Assembly: GCA_023055425.1 (NCBI GenBank)
Contig: JALGPY010000001.1
Location: 142,749,368 to 142,813,367 of the forward strand
Direction: 5' to 3'
Origin: Linanthus parryae
Taxonomy: Eukaryota > Streptophyta > Magnoliopsida > Ericales > Polemoniaceae
DNA length: 64,000 bases
In this document: piece by piece, positions 32,940-45,905 of the stretch
Layout: each line of letters begins with the position of its first letter
How positions within the stretch are numbered: position 1 is the first letter of the stretch
Notes under the pieces: model-generated
What the model saw: only the letters and a program-made list of their open reading frames with translations
What the model was told of the DNA's origin: nothing
Database searches by the model: none
Translations under genes and position numbers: made by a program

Positions 32940-35900
32940 AATGAAGGTTCCGGACACATTTTATGGCCACGTTGTGAGCCTTGTTTACAAGTGTTCCACT
33001 AAATTGAGTGTATGTAATTTCCTCATATGACCAATGTCCATATCTCTGTGGTTGTTTGGATTTTGGATGGTGTCAATGATGTCGGCTTGAATCGTGGTAT
33101 TCTGTATCTGTGAAAAGACAGTAATTTCATCCGTTTTAGAATTTTGGGAGCTTATGCTGTCAGAGGAAAATTGCTGCGACAATCGCTCTTTCTTTAATGC
33201 ATCCATTAGCATTGTCAGTCTATCCAGTCGTACTTCGTTCACTGTTTTGTTTCCGTGCCGCGTCAACATGAAATATCATATGTTCGTGGAAACTAGCGCG
33301 GTGAATGATCTCAAAAGATTCTATTTTTGCCGTGCTTCTATCTCGTTGGCGAAGTTGCGAGGACAAAAATACTACTGTATGTCCCTAAAATATCACTCCT
33401 TATCACATGTTGCTAGATTGACCTATATCTTGAAAACTATTTGGGGTGTCATTAGGATGTTTATGTCAGGACTTGTAATATTGCTCTTGCGTGAAATTGG
33501 GCGGCACTTGAGAGTCGAGTCACTCATCTTTGTGCAGCCTGTCAACGTTAGTGCAAGCAGAGAAGGTCAATAGCGGTTTTTCTTTTAGCTTAATTCCTAT
33601 CACTCTCAACATTTGCTCCCCTGTTCTAAAATTGCATGGTTGCCCTCTTCAATTTTCAAAAAGAGTAGCAATCAACTTAGATAAAAAAAATAATTCATTG
33701 ACATTTTATGTTTTTTAGGCGAATTAACACTTTCGGTTAATTTGCCATTAAATCTGCGACACTCCTAAATTTTTAAGCAGGTTATACGTGCAATATCAGA
33801 GAAAAAAAATAGAGTAAAAGTGTAACTCAAATATTATAGTTTCTCAAATAAGTCCGGATTGGATATCATGTGGTGGTTATGTGATATTCTTGAAAATGCT
33901 TTCAGGTGCTTGTGTTGTACTTTTGCAACTAATAATAAGTAGTGGACCACATGTGTATAAATGTCAAAAAAATAAGTTTTCAGGTTGGAATTTGACGGCG
34001 GTTACTGAAAGTGTGGGTGTACTTGCGAAATATCTTAAAATATTGGGGCAGAGTTGTAAATCTCGAAAAGTGCATAAAAAACCTAATTTTAAATTTAGCA
34101 ATAAGCTATAGAAAACTACACTTACTCCCCCCCCCCAATGTAAATGTAACCTAAGCTATGGAAAAGTGTGACTGCTGTTCACTGTTTCGTTTTCATGTCG
34201 CGTCAACTCGAAATATCATGTGTTCGTGGGAGCTGGCGGTTAAAGATCTCAAAGGATTCTCTTTTGGTGTGTTTCTATATCATTGGCAAAATTGCGAGAA
34301 CAGAAATACTACTGCATGTCCCATAAATGTCCCACCTTATGACATCAAGATTGATGTATACCTTGAAAACTATTTGGGATGTTATCAGAATGTTTATGTG
34401 AAGATGTATAATAATGCTCTTGCGAGAAATTAAACAGCACTTGAGAGTTGAGTCTCCCCGCTTTGTGCAGCCCGTTAACATTAGTGAGAATTGTAAATAA
34501 TGATTTTTCTTTTAGCTAAATTTCTATAACTGCCTCCCACAAAAAATCTATTACTGTCAACTTTTAGATAAATTTTCATTAACATTTCTTTTTTCAAGCG
34601 GAATTAACGTTTTCAGCTAGTTTAACATTATATCTGCAACACTCCTAAATTTTTAAACATGTGATAAGTGATTTTTTTTAAATTAGCGTAAAAGATTAAT
34701 TAAAATTTTATAGTTTCTCAAAATAAGTCCAGGTTAGATATCATATGGTGGTTGTGTAATACTTTAGAAAATTATTCAGGTGCTTATGTGGTAATTTCGC
34801 AATTAGCAAGAAGTAGTGGACCTTGTGTGTAAATATAACAAAATTTAGTTTGCATGTTGGAATCTGACTGCGGTTAGTGAAATATCTTAAATATTTGGGC
34901 AGAGTTGTAAATCTCAAAAAGTGCATAAAATCCCAAATTATAAATTTACTCATAAGCTTTAGAAAACTACACTTACCTCCTCCAATATGAATGCAACCTA
35001 AGCAAACCATCTTGCCACCTAACCTAGTGAGGTGTCCACCTCCGAAACATGAAGAACGCACCACATCTCTCAGTAGTAAATAAGGGTACATTTGTAGTAT
35101 CCAATATATTGTTTATAAGGAGGGTAAATATTAGTTTTCAAATACTTGAATTGCCAAAGATTGGAGAAGAATTATCATAATGTTTGTTGAGTGTCACAGG
35201 GTGGTGTGGAAGAGAGAGGAAAATACAGAATCTAAATAAAAATATAAGTTGAATTTGAATCGCTCATCTCAAAATAATCTAATGATTGTAAAGCAAAATA
35301 AAAAAAATATGTGCAAACATTAAATGTCTTACCTCAATTAGTATACTGAAATACCAAACCAAGCTTGTTCGTGAAGCATTCAAGTTCTTCTTGAACTTCA
35401 AAGATGAATCCCTCTTTCCCACCTTCTCCACTGAAATTGCGGCAGTTAGAGCTTTCCTTCATCTTAATGAGTTGGCCCCTAACAGGAACTGGAGTACTTC
35501 ATCGTGGGTAACAAGTTGTCGACGGTAAGAAGTTTGAAGTTCCTACCTTCAATTCAGGGAAATCGTTAAAATTCTCACAAATTGAATCTTATATTCTTCT
35601 TCCCGATGTAATCACGAACTCCCATAACTTGATTTTGACGCTTGAATTAAAGGAACAGTGAAAGCCCCGATTCTCCCCAGATTCTTGTTGCTGGAATCTT
35701 TAAGATTTGGTTTGAGCTCGGTAATTTCTCCAATTCTTATTTATTTTCAATTATGATTGCTTCCCCCTAGTCACTACATGCTTTAGAACGCGATCTTGAG
35801 CCCAGAACCTATCGAAAAACTCGTTTGATTTGGGTTTGAATTCGTTCTTTGTCATTTTTCTGACGAAATTTACTGCCAATTTCACGGTCTCGTAACTTCC

Positions 35901-36050
35901 TCGTTAATTGATGAATTAACACGCCATTTGACTACGTGTATTCCATAAACTTCACTATACAACTCTCATGTTGATTTCAACTACCGATTGGATTCAAAGT
36001 ATACTGAAAACGAGTGTAAAGTTGTTGCAAACACATTGTCTAACCTGCTA
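32940..36050 (+). pseudogene. Alpha block, copy 3: degenerate unidentified gene sequence
   Basis: It holds two diverged sub-repeats, about 33,250-34,140 and 34,185-35,100, as in unit 1. Readable plus-strand pieces include 33,094-33,573 (ENCCDNRSFFNASISIVSLS and on, with ARLTYILKTIWGVIRMFMSG), 34,158-34,433 and 35,336-35,525. Stops and frameshifts differ from copy to copy. It may be an old multi-exon gene, but I cannot name it. Confidence 0.45.
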
Positions 36051-37095
36051 AGTGGGTTGCCTGAAGATGTATCTCATTTTGTAGGCTTTGTAATTTGCTC
36101 GTCTCTTGATGAAATTGAGTATTGTTTATTTCTGTGTATTCTTGGCGCATGTGGCTACAAGTTTCATGTTAATTTGGTTTCCCAATTCAGCCTCTAACCC
36201 TCCTGAAATGAGGCACAAGGGTTGTTGCTTGGTGTGGTCATAAACTGCCAGGTTCTTGCGAATGTCCTAAGTAGAGAAGTTGTGTTGCACCCCATTTTCA
36301 TTTGACCATAACTTCTTTAACACTTGATGATCTTAAACACTCTTTGGGTTCTGAACTATAAGTTAATAACAACTTGAAGTTCAAATCAATCTGGAGCCCT
36401 CCCAAAACTAGCCTAAAAAACTGTTGAATATTAATTTGACACTAAAAGAAATCTGGGAATTTTTAAAGTGTTGAAACAACTTGACAATTTGCCAACTTTA
36501 TGACATCGTAACTTCTTGAATACAACATGAATTCCAATATTCTTTCTCCTATATAAAGATCATGTTTTACACTTCAAAACATGTTCTCGAACTCTTGTTC
36601 AAATTCTAAACACATTCCCCATAAGTCAAGCTCAGAGTGGCTGCCTAAAACTCTTGAAACTCTTTAAGTTGTTGAATTGTAGTTTCATTCAACTCTAACT
36701 GTCCATATTATATCTCATTGGATACTTCGAGTTTTCCAAAGTTCAAATATCTTCTGAAATTCTTGGAATTCAATATACAAAACCCTGTTTTTTGATTCTC
36801 AAAATCGTTCTCAGTTGGACATAATTCATCTGAAAAATTGTCACTCTGAACCAGTGACGCACATATCTTTGACTTTGTGATTTGACCTATCATAAGACTA
36901 AATTGACACATAAAAATACGAAATTGACCAAATTTCCCTTCTTAAAATTTATTCAGACTAAAAATTTAATTCTAAAGTCATGTTTTGCCAAGTTTGACTT
37001 TCTAGAAACCGTAGTTTGACTGATCTGTATAGGAGGGGCATATTGGTAACCTTATAATAACTTGAGTTGGACAATCAAATCTTAATTCATGGCAT
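36036..37095. other. Unit 3-specific segment within alpha, no gene identified
   Basis: Compared with unit 1 (junction at about 3,634), roughly 1,060 bp are extra here. The first 160 bp continue the upstream open frame (LSNLLSGLPEDVSHFVGF and on, stop at 36,197). It may therefore be original exon and intron sequence lost from unit 1. Equally it may be an insertion, but no target duplication is clear. The rest is AT-rich with no recognisable feature. Confidence 0.4.
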
Positions 37096-37143
37096 GACCT
37101 CATGCCTCTGTATCAGTTTCATGATTCTTGAGTAAGTATGTAC

Positions 37144-37639
37144 AAGGGATGCAAGTTCAAACCGGAAAAACCTCAATCTGAGCCGAACCGGGCGGTTTGG
37201 TTTGGTTCGGTTTGGTTTGAAAGCTATTACGGTTCGGTCCAGGTTTGCAAAAATCTCAAACCGTATAAATCGAACCGTACCGTTTATGTAACATATTAGG
37301 CTATACAACTGCCACACTTAACAACTTTTACACATATATCATATACAGTAGGTACTGAAACTGATGTAATGTATGTTACTTTATTTTTAAATTGCTTGAC
37401 ACTAAAATTTTAGCAAATATTTAATTGTTGAACGGATTATTAAGGAATTTCAAGTGAAATAATATAATTCTAAAAATCGCGGTTTAAAATCGAACCAAAC
37501 CGATCATTCACGGTTCGGTTTGGCTCGGTTTGGAGCCATGAACGGTCTGGTTTAGGTTTAGGTTTTGCCCAAACTGTTACATGCGGATCGGTTTGGATGG
37601 GTGCCGAAATCGGACCGAACCGAACCGTTTTCATCCCTA
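37144..37639. mobile_element. hAT-like MITE (496 bp)
   Basis: The ends are AAGGGATGCAAG at the left and, read inward from the right, TAGGGATGAAAACGG. Flanking 8-bp duplications are GTATGTAC (37,136-37,143) and GTTTGTAC (37,640-37,647), with one mismatch. Unit 1 has the empty site with a single GTATGTAC at 3,666-3,673. Subterminal regions are full of GGTTCGGTTT-type repeats on both strands. An 8-bp target site and (T/A)AGGGATG ends fit the hAT superfamily. No transposase is encoded. Confidence 0.85.
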
Positions 37640-37649
37640 GTTTGTACCT

Positions 37650-39305
37650 ATGTAGGTTAGGAGTTGACTATGTAGGGTGTTTTTTTACATTTTTACTAAA
37701 ATTCAAGGGCTCAAGTGCATTTTGGTTATTTGAATGACATAACTTGCACTGCATGGAATTGTTGCATAGTAAGATTCATATGGATGACATGTATTGATAA
37801 TCTGCACACTTGACTTGTGTACAAAAAATTAGTATTGCGAATCGTCCCAAGATAGAGGTACATGATTAATTGATGCACTAGCATGAGGCAAGAAGTTTAC
37901 TTATTTTTCTTTAACTGCAAGTGTGATCAAATGGAACTGCTAATCGAAACATATCATTGAGTTTATCAAGGTGCTGGCTTATTTGGCAACTCATTTATGA
38001 GCAATCTAAAAGAATTGCTTTATTAAACTGTCATATCTTGATTCCCTTATATTGGGATGCGTGTTCAAAGTAATTTGGGGGCGGGGTGTGAGGGTAGAGA
38101 TCATGTAGGTCTCCTCAGCTCCACTTTTAAAGCTTGTGTATCAAATTTGTGCTCAGTTTTAGTCTTGTAGACACTCGTAAGTACTCTGATGGACCGATGA
38201 TCCAATAAGAGTGTCGACACTTAAGGTCTAATTTCCTTGGTGGATCATTTAATCAAATACAAACAAATTACTCAAATGAATTCAAATATAGATTGAAATG
38301 CTTATTCGTACTTGGAATATCAAAACGCTTTCCTAATACTGGAAGGTTGAATTTCCTAATACTGGAATGCTTTCAAAATGTTTTTCTGAAATTTAGAATT
38401 TGAAAAACCATTTCTCTTGTGGGAATTTCCACAAACAGTTTGTCTGCATCCGAAACCATAATAATGTCAACCAAATTAGATTGAGGGACATACAAAGGGC
38501 GAGAGCTTCTTTGGGTCTAACAATGTCAGGCAAGAAGTCCAAAAAATAAGAACAAAACAATTGACAGAGACAGATGATTAGTCTAAGATTGAAAAAGTAA
38601 AATAGAAGTTGCAAGGATGGTGTAAAAAACAAAATGCAATACTAACCACAACAAGCAGTGCAAAAAAAAATAAAGAAAATAAATCACGGTAGTGTAATTG
38701 AAATCAACAGAAAACCTCCTCACCAGAGACACGCTAAGCAAACAAAGGCAACTAACAACTAACTATAACCACTCCGAATGAATCAAGAAATAAAACTCCA
38801 ATATGTTTGAGCCTCAAACTGTAGCACACAAACTGGCTTCCCCATTCTTGCTCAATCATCGTACAAAAAAAACTGTATGCAAGAACACTTTTGTTTGCTG
38901 AAGGGTTCATGATAGTTGACCTTCACAATTGTCAGAGCAAGAGCCGACGTATTGCCAACAAGGTATGATCTGAACAAAAGAGGGCTGAATTTACCTGAAA
39001 TCTGTTGTGGAATCCGAAAATCGCATCCTTTTTAATGCTCTTGGGTCTCGTAACTTTGGGATTCCATTTACTTGATCCTCAAATACCAATGCCTAATCTT
39101 CCAAGTGAATGAAGAATGAACCATCTCTTTATTACTGTATTACCAAATCAAAGAGAGCTCTTGTTGTGGGAGATTTTCCTTGCTCGCAACAAGAAAAGCC
39201 GCCAAACACCGGAGAGATTGAAGATGAACCCTCATGCTTTAGTGTGCCACTCTTCAAAGGTTACATGTGGCAAATCTGTCATCAAGAAATCAGATCTGCC
39301 ATCAA
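37650..39305. other. Beta block non-coding sequence, unit 3
   Basis: It matches 3,680-5,490. No conserved frame. Nothing further seen. Confidence 0.5.
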
Positions 39306-39309
39306 TTCA

Positions 39310-39440
39310 GTATTTCAGCCTTCTACCTCCAGGTTGGCGCTCCATGCACAGCCACTTGATCCCCAACTTGAATCTGCCTGTCAACTTGAGAGATTCATAC
39401 TGTTTCACTTTGTTTTTCTAATCATCAAGAGAGCCATGGA
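39310..39440 (-). pseudogene. Terminal-exon-like fragment, copy in unit 3
   Basis: It has the same minus-strand frame as 5,493-5,622 (NKVKQYESLKLTGRFKLGI to RRLKY and stop). A TAG replaces the Leu codon after DD, so it is broken. Confidence 0.4.
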
Positions 39441-40019
39441 TTTTAGTTGAAGTTTAAAATGTTTGCTGAGTAATTGAAACCATTTCTTTCGCCTCTCCTT
39501 CACCCACAATGATCATGATAGTGACTTGGGTCATGAAAAGAACTCTGTTTTAAAACCCGAAAGGAAATGGGTGATAATAGTTGCCCTACAAATGTGTTGA
39601 ACAAAAACAACTGAAGAACAACGTCCCAAAAAACTCACTCTCGGAAATCACCAGGGTCGACGGAGAACACAGGCAAATTATTTAAAGTTCGTTGAAGCTT
39701 TGTTTAGGACCAGAACATGTAATGGGGAATTAAAAGAAAATAAGAATTTTAATTTTACAAAACGGCTTTGACAGTGTGGCAGAAAAAAAAATTATAAATT
39801 ATAAGATTATGTGTGTGTGTGTGTTTATAGAGTTTGTGGGTCATATTATAAGAAAATATAAATTTGAAGTACCTAGTTTAAAATGTGTGGGACCTACACC
39901 GCTCTATCCTATAAACACCGATTTATGAAATCATAGAGACGTAAATATTGAAGCCAGATAATGAAGCTTGATACATGAAACTAAATACCAGAAGACGAAT
40001 ACTCCATGGATAAGAGAAC

Positions 40020-40215
40020 TAAGTTCAGGGGATTACGAAGAAGTGTTGGACGACATTATTCTGATGTCCCAAGTTTGATGGTTTAATCTTTGCCATTTGA
40101 AATGAAGTAGCCGCCTTTGCCGCACCTGTCCACATGTGTTACCCTACCAGATGCCCCATCAGAACCCCTGAAGTCTTTCCAGTTGAGTTGAAGGAGTCTA
40201 TCGCAAACCTACATC
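40020..40215 (-). pseudogene. Exon-like fragment, frameshifted copy in unit 3
   Basis: It corresponds to 6,480-6,670. Small deletions near 40,160-40,200 shift the frame. The words TSGVL and GGYFISNGKD can still be read in pieces. Confidence 0.35.
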
Positions 40216-40720
40216 AGTAAAAAGAATCAGAATGCTCATAGGGATTTTGCCAACAAAGCAACAAGAAAACCCCCCATTTTAGTTCCGCTTACCTTCAAAT
40301 TTATGAATCTAAAAGAAATCCATATTTTTTGGTGGTTTATTAAGATCCCGCTACTTGGTCATTTCTGCATCAGATCTTTGTCATACTCAATATTTCCTTC
40401 AATCACCAAGATGGAACCAATTTCTCACCCTCAAATGCAATTTTCAACAGTGTTCCTGAACACTATCTAATTCATATTCGCATGAGATCTTAGTATGACG
40501 AGGACGATAGCTACGTGATTTTCCTCTCCCCTTGTTTCTTTCCCCCAATTTATCCTTTATTATCCCCCACAGACAAATTAGTAAGTTTTCTGCACAAATT
40601 CAATATAAATGGCTCAATCAGGATAATGAAAACATTTGAATGGAGCCCTACATTAATCTACTGGTAATATATATATGAGGAATCGGCAAATTCAATGAAG
40701 CGAAAAATAAAAAGATAAAC

Positions 40721-40980
40721 TTACCCACAGCTAGCCAGTACAATCGCCTTGCTTCTATGACCACAAATTGCAATGAACTTACTGACAAAATCATCGCTGA
40801 CAGTTTGGATCACAGCTAGGAAAATGACTTCTACGCTCACGAGCTTCGGCGATGCAGGATGAATTAGTGCACGATCTACGTTTTGGCAATCATCTAAATA
40901 CAATTCTCTTACAACTGGTCCTAGCCAATCATCTAAAGTACTAATCCTGTCAGATGTTAGCAATGCACTGGCCGAGGTTT
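40721..40980 (-). pseudogene. RAD7-like / F-box-LRR exon remnant, unit 3
   Basis: The minus strand is open throughout: LTSDRISTLDDWLGPVVREL, YLDDCQNVDRALIHPA, DDFVSKFIAICGHRSKAIV, ending ASCG at a GGTAAGT-like donor. This is the cleaner of two copies (the other, 7,186-7,440, has a stop). The leucine and cysteine spacing is that of an LRR of RAD7-like or F-box LRR proteins. One exon only is seen, next to other exon-like debris, so it is a pseudogene fragment. Confidence 0.4.
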
Positions 40981-41079
40981 ATAGATCTCAGAACAGGTGT
41001 AGCTGCAACAAGGGCACCTAACCCAGTATCAGAAAGTCAGCATGCACCCTTTAAAGATATTGTGCCGAGGTTTCTAGGG

Positions 41080-42765
41080 TACTTTCTTCCAAGTACATGA
41101 CCATGAATGCCAGAAGAATCATGCGGCGTCGATAAATGAGAGTGCAAGAGATGGGTGTGGAGAGTTCAAGGATGGCGGAGGAGAAGGTACCCTAGAAGCC
41201 CTTCCATCTCATCGCTTGCTTCAATCTATTTTCTATGGAAGTTCATGTGACAATTGAAAACAGCACAATTATGGCTTCTAGGGTACCTTATTCTCCGCCA
41301 ACCATGAACACTCCACACCCATCTCTTGCATTCCCGTTTATCTACGCCGCATTATTCTTCTTGCATTTGTGGTTGGGTGATTTCTTGTTTAGTCCTCTGT
41401 TTTCCAGGAACTGGAAGCCCCTTAATCAGCTAAGCATGGTGGACATGTCGTTCTCCAAGGATTTAAGGTTGTTGTCCCCTATGTCCCTATGTAGAAGACA
41501 ACAGCTTCGTATATATGGAGAACGTCAATGTCCACCATGCTATGCTGATTGAGGGTCCTCAAGTTCTTGAAAGACAGAGGAGTAACAAGAAATCACCTAA
41601 GTACAACTACCATGAATGCCAGAAGTATCATGCAGTGTCGATAAACGAGAATGCAAATATGGGTGTGGAGAGTTCAAGGATGACGGAGAAGAAGGTATCC
41701 TAGAAGCCCTCAGGGCCTTCCACCCATCACCTGCTTCAATCAATTTCCTACGGAAGTTCATGTGACAATTGAAAACAGCACAATTTATGGCTTCAAGGGT
41801 ACCTTATTCTGCGCCAACCATGAACACTCCTCACCCATCTCTTGCATTCCCGTTTATCTACGCCGCATGATTCTTCTTGCATTCGTGGTAGCTGTACTTG
41901 GGTGATTTCTTGTTAGTCATCTGTTTTCCAGGAACTGGAGGCCCCTTAATCAGCTAAGCATGGTGGACATTGTAGTTCTCCAAGGATTTGAGGTTTTTTT
42001 CCCCTACGTAGAAGACAACAGTTCGAATCTATGGAGAACTCCAATGTCCACTATGCTATGCTGATTGAGGGTCCTCAAGTTCTTGAAAGTCATAGGAGTA
42101 ACAAGAAATTGCCCAAGTACAGTTACCATGAATGCTTGAAGAATCATGCGGTGTCGATAAACAAGAATGCAAATATATGAGTGGAGAGTTCAAGGATAGC
42201 GGAGAAGAAGGTACCCTAGAAGCCCTCAGGGCCTCCCATCTTATCACCTGCTTCCTATGAAATTTCATGTGACAATTGAAAGCAGCGCAATTGATTGTAT
42301 CTATGGTACCTTCTTCTCCGCCAACCATGAGCACTCCACACCCATCTCTTGCTTTCCCGTTTATCTACACCGCATGATTCTTCTGACATATATGGTAGCT
42401 GCACTTGTATGATTTCTTCTTAGTCCTCTGTTTTCCAAGAGCTGGAGGCCTCTCAATCAGCTATGCATGGTGGACATTGTCGTTCTCCATTTGAGGCTGC
42501 TATATCCCAGGTCCCTACGTAGAAGACAACAGCTTCAAATCCATAGAGAACGCAAATATCCACAATGCTCTGTTGATTGAGGGTCCACCAGTTCATGAAA
42601 GACAGAGGAGTAATAAGAAATCATCCAAGTACATCTACCATGAAAGCTAGAAGAATCATGCGGCATCGATAAACGAGAATGCAAGGGATGGGTGTGGAGA
42701 GTTCAAGGACGGCAGAGAAGAAGGCACCTTAGAAGCCCTCAAAGGTGCTGCTTGCAATTGTCCCC
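41080..42765. repeat. Gamma array 3: alternating inverted ZF-HD fragments
   Basis: Forward pieces are at about 41,085-41,208, 41,490-41,712, 42,010-42,230 and 42,515-42,762. Reverse pieces are at about 41,210-41,470, 41,715-42,000 and 42,235-42,500. It is collinear with array 1. Words readable are [37 protein letters not shown] and [14 protein letters not shown]. The last piece ends within the CNC motif (CTTGCAATTGTC), where it joins the delta block. Confidence 0.85.
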
Positions 42766-42779
42766 CGTAATGCGATCCT

Positions 42780-43980
42780 TCAAGACGAAACGTAAGGAAG
42801 AGACTTCAACTACTAAATTATGAGATTGACACAATTGAGTGACCCAGTTGAGATTTTTCTCAGTGGCTGGAACACAGAGAAAATTATATAAGGTAAAAAA
42901 AGAGAATGAGAGCGAAGGGACATCGAACTAGTGTGGATGATGGGAAGACCAGTGCTATTCCCGCTCATAACACCCTCAAACAGATAATACGGCTAATGAA
43001 CAAGGTTTGTCTTGATTTGGTGAGTGGCCCCCGGTAACCAGGAAGGACCGGGAAGTGCTGCAGGTGGGGTTGTGGCCATGTGAGCACGCTACTACATGGA
43101 CCGCATGAGCTAGGGGATCCATCATGTTGGAGCACCTAGCTGAACTGTGGGCACACACTTATGCGGTGGCCCTGAACACCACAACCTGGCAGAACCCCTT
43201 GATGGGACGAGGGGTCGAGCGCGGTGGGGCTCTAGTGGGCCCAACCAATGAGAGGATGATCCAGTTGGTGGTGGCACGCCAAGATGGAGCCAGGTGCAGT
43301 ACCAGGCTATTAAGTAGGCTGCTGAGTCGGTACCTGTGACGTGCACGTTCACAAATGTGAGGGCCGACGGGTGAGCTGAGAGGTAGACTACGCCAGAGAT
43401 GGCTTGTGGGTGAGCTTCTCCGAGTCACAGAGTCCCCTACCTCATTTGGAGGCCTGAATGTCACCACCTCAGCCCCAACCCTGCACCAGGAGACGCTTGG
43501 TGTTGTTGGGGTCAGCCAGTGTTGTATGGGAGCCATAGTTTGCTGTTTGTAGTTGCTGAAGACTCTGAAATTCCAGCAAAAGATGAGTGGCATGGTGGGT
43601 GAAGTATGAGCGGTTACAGGTGTGTTGTCCGGCAGAGAGGAGTGACGTCGGCCATGGCTGAGAAGAGAGAACTTTGTTCGCTGGGTTGATGTTTGACCGG
43701 ACTTGTCCGGTGTTTCCGAATGGGGCGATGGTCGCCTGATGACTGAAGACGCAAGGGAAGACAAACTATTGGAGCGACCGCGGGCAGAGAAATTGCCGAC
43801 TCATACACCGCCCTGAGAGGCGGTTGAAATAGAGGGAAATAGTTGGTGTATTTCTGGCGTTCAAGAGAGGGCAGGGCCAATGCTTGATCATTTACAGGGG
43901 AAGGAGAAGAGCGACGACGGTAATTGGGAAGGGACGGTCGCAGGCTATAGGGTTCCTACATTGCTCAGAGACCGTGTAGG
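42780..43980 (-). pseudogene. Ty1/Copia gag/protease-region remnant, unit 3
   Basis: It is a close relative of 9,590-10,760, on the minus strand. The CCHC-region words (GFCQVVVFRATA, in which CQVxGxQGH is scrambled) and proline-rich gag pieces are seen in shifted frames. The primer site near 43,966-43,976 is mutated (GCTCAGAGACC on the plus strand). It has no function. Confidence 0.6.
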
Positions 43981-44514
43981 AAAATAATTATGTCGTGTTT
44001 TTTTTTTCTTATCTCAATAACCAATACATACGTACATAATGGTGGCATAAGTGTTAATAACTAAACAATAGTTAATACTAATCAATAATTAGTTAAAGTA
44101 CTGGATTTGGTTAAGTAATTATATGTGTCTCCGTCTTAGGCCATCTGTACAAGTATGTTTTCAACTGGAAAGCAAAATTTCAAGAAAATGAAACTATTAC
44201 GGACTTTACAGCAATGTCAATTGCCTATCTATGAATAGTGGGTACGAGAATAGGAAGAGCACTAGAATATAGAAATGCAAAATATTAAGACATTTTTCAC
44301 AGGTACAAGAGAGTTCTGTTATTTCAGTCCATGTTGATTCTATTCCTGAACTTGGCCTTTCCGAGTTCTATTTGTAGCATATGAAAATATTGCATACTTA
44401 TATTGCATCCAGCAACTAGTAGAAAGGAGTTTATAAGCAAAAGGTAACTTTTCTGATGCATAAATGGAAAACAAATTATATTATAAGTAGGAAAAGACCA
44501 AAGCATTGCTTACC

Positions 44515-44645
44515 ACTCTGAGGATCCGATTTTGTGCCCGTGATTTCTTTGCTTCATGAGCAGCAATGCAGAACAGCTGGGTGAGATCTGCTTGCCCATA
44601 AGATGGCTCAACTATTAGAGTGTTAGTCCTCGGAACGCATATGAA
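44515..44645 (-). pseudogene. Exon-like fragment (DLTQLF piece), copy 4
   Basis: The minus strand reads VEPSYGQADLTQLFCIAAHE, AKKSRAQNRILRV. The upstream half is out of frame through a small insertion (ACTCTAAT). It matches 17,145-17,308. Confidence 0.4.
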
Positions 44646-44989
44646 GCGGAATCCATGTCACTGCTAAACGCTTTCCGTAACTTTATAATATCATAAGAAA
44701 AAATAAGCGTAAATGCATAACCATAAACGCCTTCATAAAAGGATGAAAATATTCTGAAAACAAAGTTAGTAACCTATCTAATGTAGAAAACAGAAATTTG
44801 ACTTCAAAAGCGAAGGAAAAAACCTCATGCAAAGCAGTATAGTAAAACATAAAAGATTAGGTGTATTTTGATGATTGACTTGTCAAAGCACATTCACTTA
44901 ATGCACATTCCAGAGACATGATGGATTCAAAGATATTCTTTTGAAAAGTAAAGATTGTAATATAAACACAGACTGTGCAAGTAGAAGAT

Positions 44990-45360
44990 TGATCAACCCA
45001 TTCCCTCACATTCCAGAGATATGACAGATTCAACGACATTCTTTTATAAGTAAAGATTGTATTATAAACACAGACGGTGCAATGGGAAGATTGATAAACC
45101 CATTTGTCGATCATATAACAAAAGAGTATAAGCACAAAAGTAGGATTTGAGAAATTCCCCTCACAACAAGAATGGAAAGTGCAGGGAATCCTAGATTTAA
45201 AATTGGTGAATGTGCATATGTTGATCATCAAAAATATGTTGATAGCGCTTCCTCCAGATTTGCCAAATGATAACAACTGTGCTACTCACCAAATCTTTTC
45301 CGAGTTGAGCCTTAAGAACCTGTCTCCCAACTTTGTAACTGTGTATTTATATCTTCTAGT
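44990..45360 (-). pseudogene. Old LINE ORF2 tail, copy 4
   Basis: It is related to 12,800-13,260. The frame reads LSFGKSGGSAINIF and then FKSRIPCTFHSCCEGNFSN. The zf-RVT motif itself is lost at the junction with the palindrome. Confidence 0.5.
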
Positions 45361-45905
45361 TGTAAATGGGAAACTATATTGGTACAGCTTGAACGAAATC
45401 CGTCTTTAGAAAATAACTACTAGTTGAACCAACTGACTTCACTATTCGGGTTCAAGGTTAGGATCATGGTTTCTAGGCTGATGGAGAATTTTTCGTCAAG
45501 AATCTCCTAAGTCAAAGACTTTATTAGGAAACGCGAGAATTGAATGCTCGCAAGAATTGAATGCTTTTCTAGTAGGTAGATCAGATATAAATTTAACAGC
45601 ATGCATAACACGTAATACAAAATTTTGGTCAGAAGTTGCATTTTCTTAGGTTCATAGTACCCCTCATTTTCTTTTACCACGGCTCAACTCTCACTAACAA
45701 TAAGATAGACAGAAACATTAAAACTTGTCTTCTTTGCGGAGTCAGATCTATGAACAAAAACCAGGGTTACAAGTCTACACAACATAGAGAATTACTAGAC
45801 GGCCCCCAGATCCGGATACAATTTACACATTCTTTTCAGACCTAAAACCACCCCAAAACAGGTGAAATTAGCGAAAAAAAGAAGACATTAACAAATTAAA
45901 AAAAA

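Larger units (their letters stand above)
29552..44032. repeat. Tandem segmental duplication, unit 3 (eps-alpha-beta-gamma-delta, complete)
   Basis: This is the only unit with all five blocks in the window. Eps is about 29,552-31,640, alpha 31,680-36,050, beta 37,130-41,090, gamma 41,080-42,765 and delta 42,765-44,032. It also carries 36,036-37,095 and a hAT-like MITE not found in unit 1. Confidence 0.8.

Noticed and set aside
37500..37575. Telomere-like TTTAGG repeats
   Set aside because: GGTTTAGGTTTAGG occurs once within a run of GGTTCGGTTT-type subterminal repeats of the hAT-like element. No tract of TTTAGGG.
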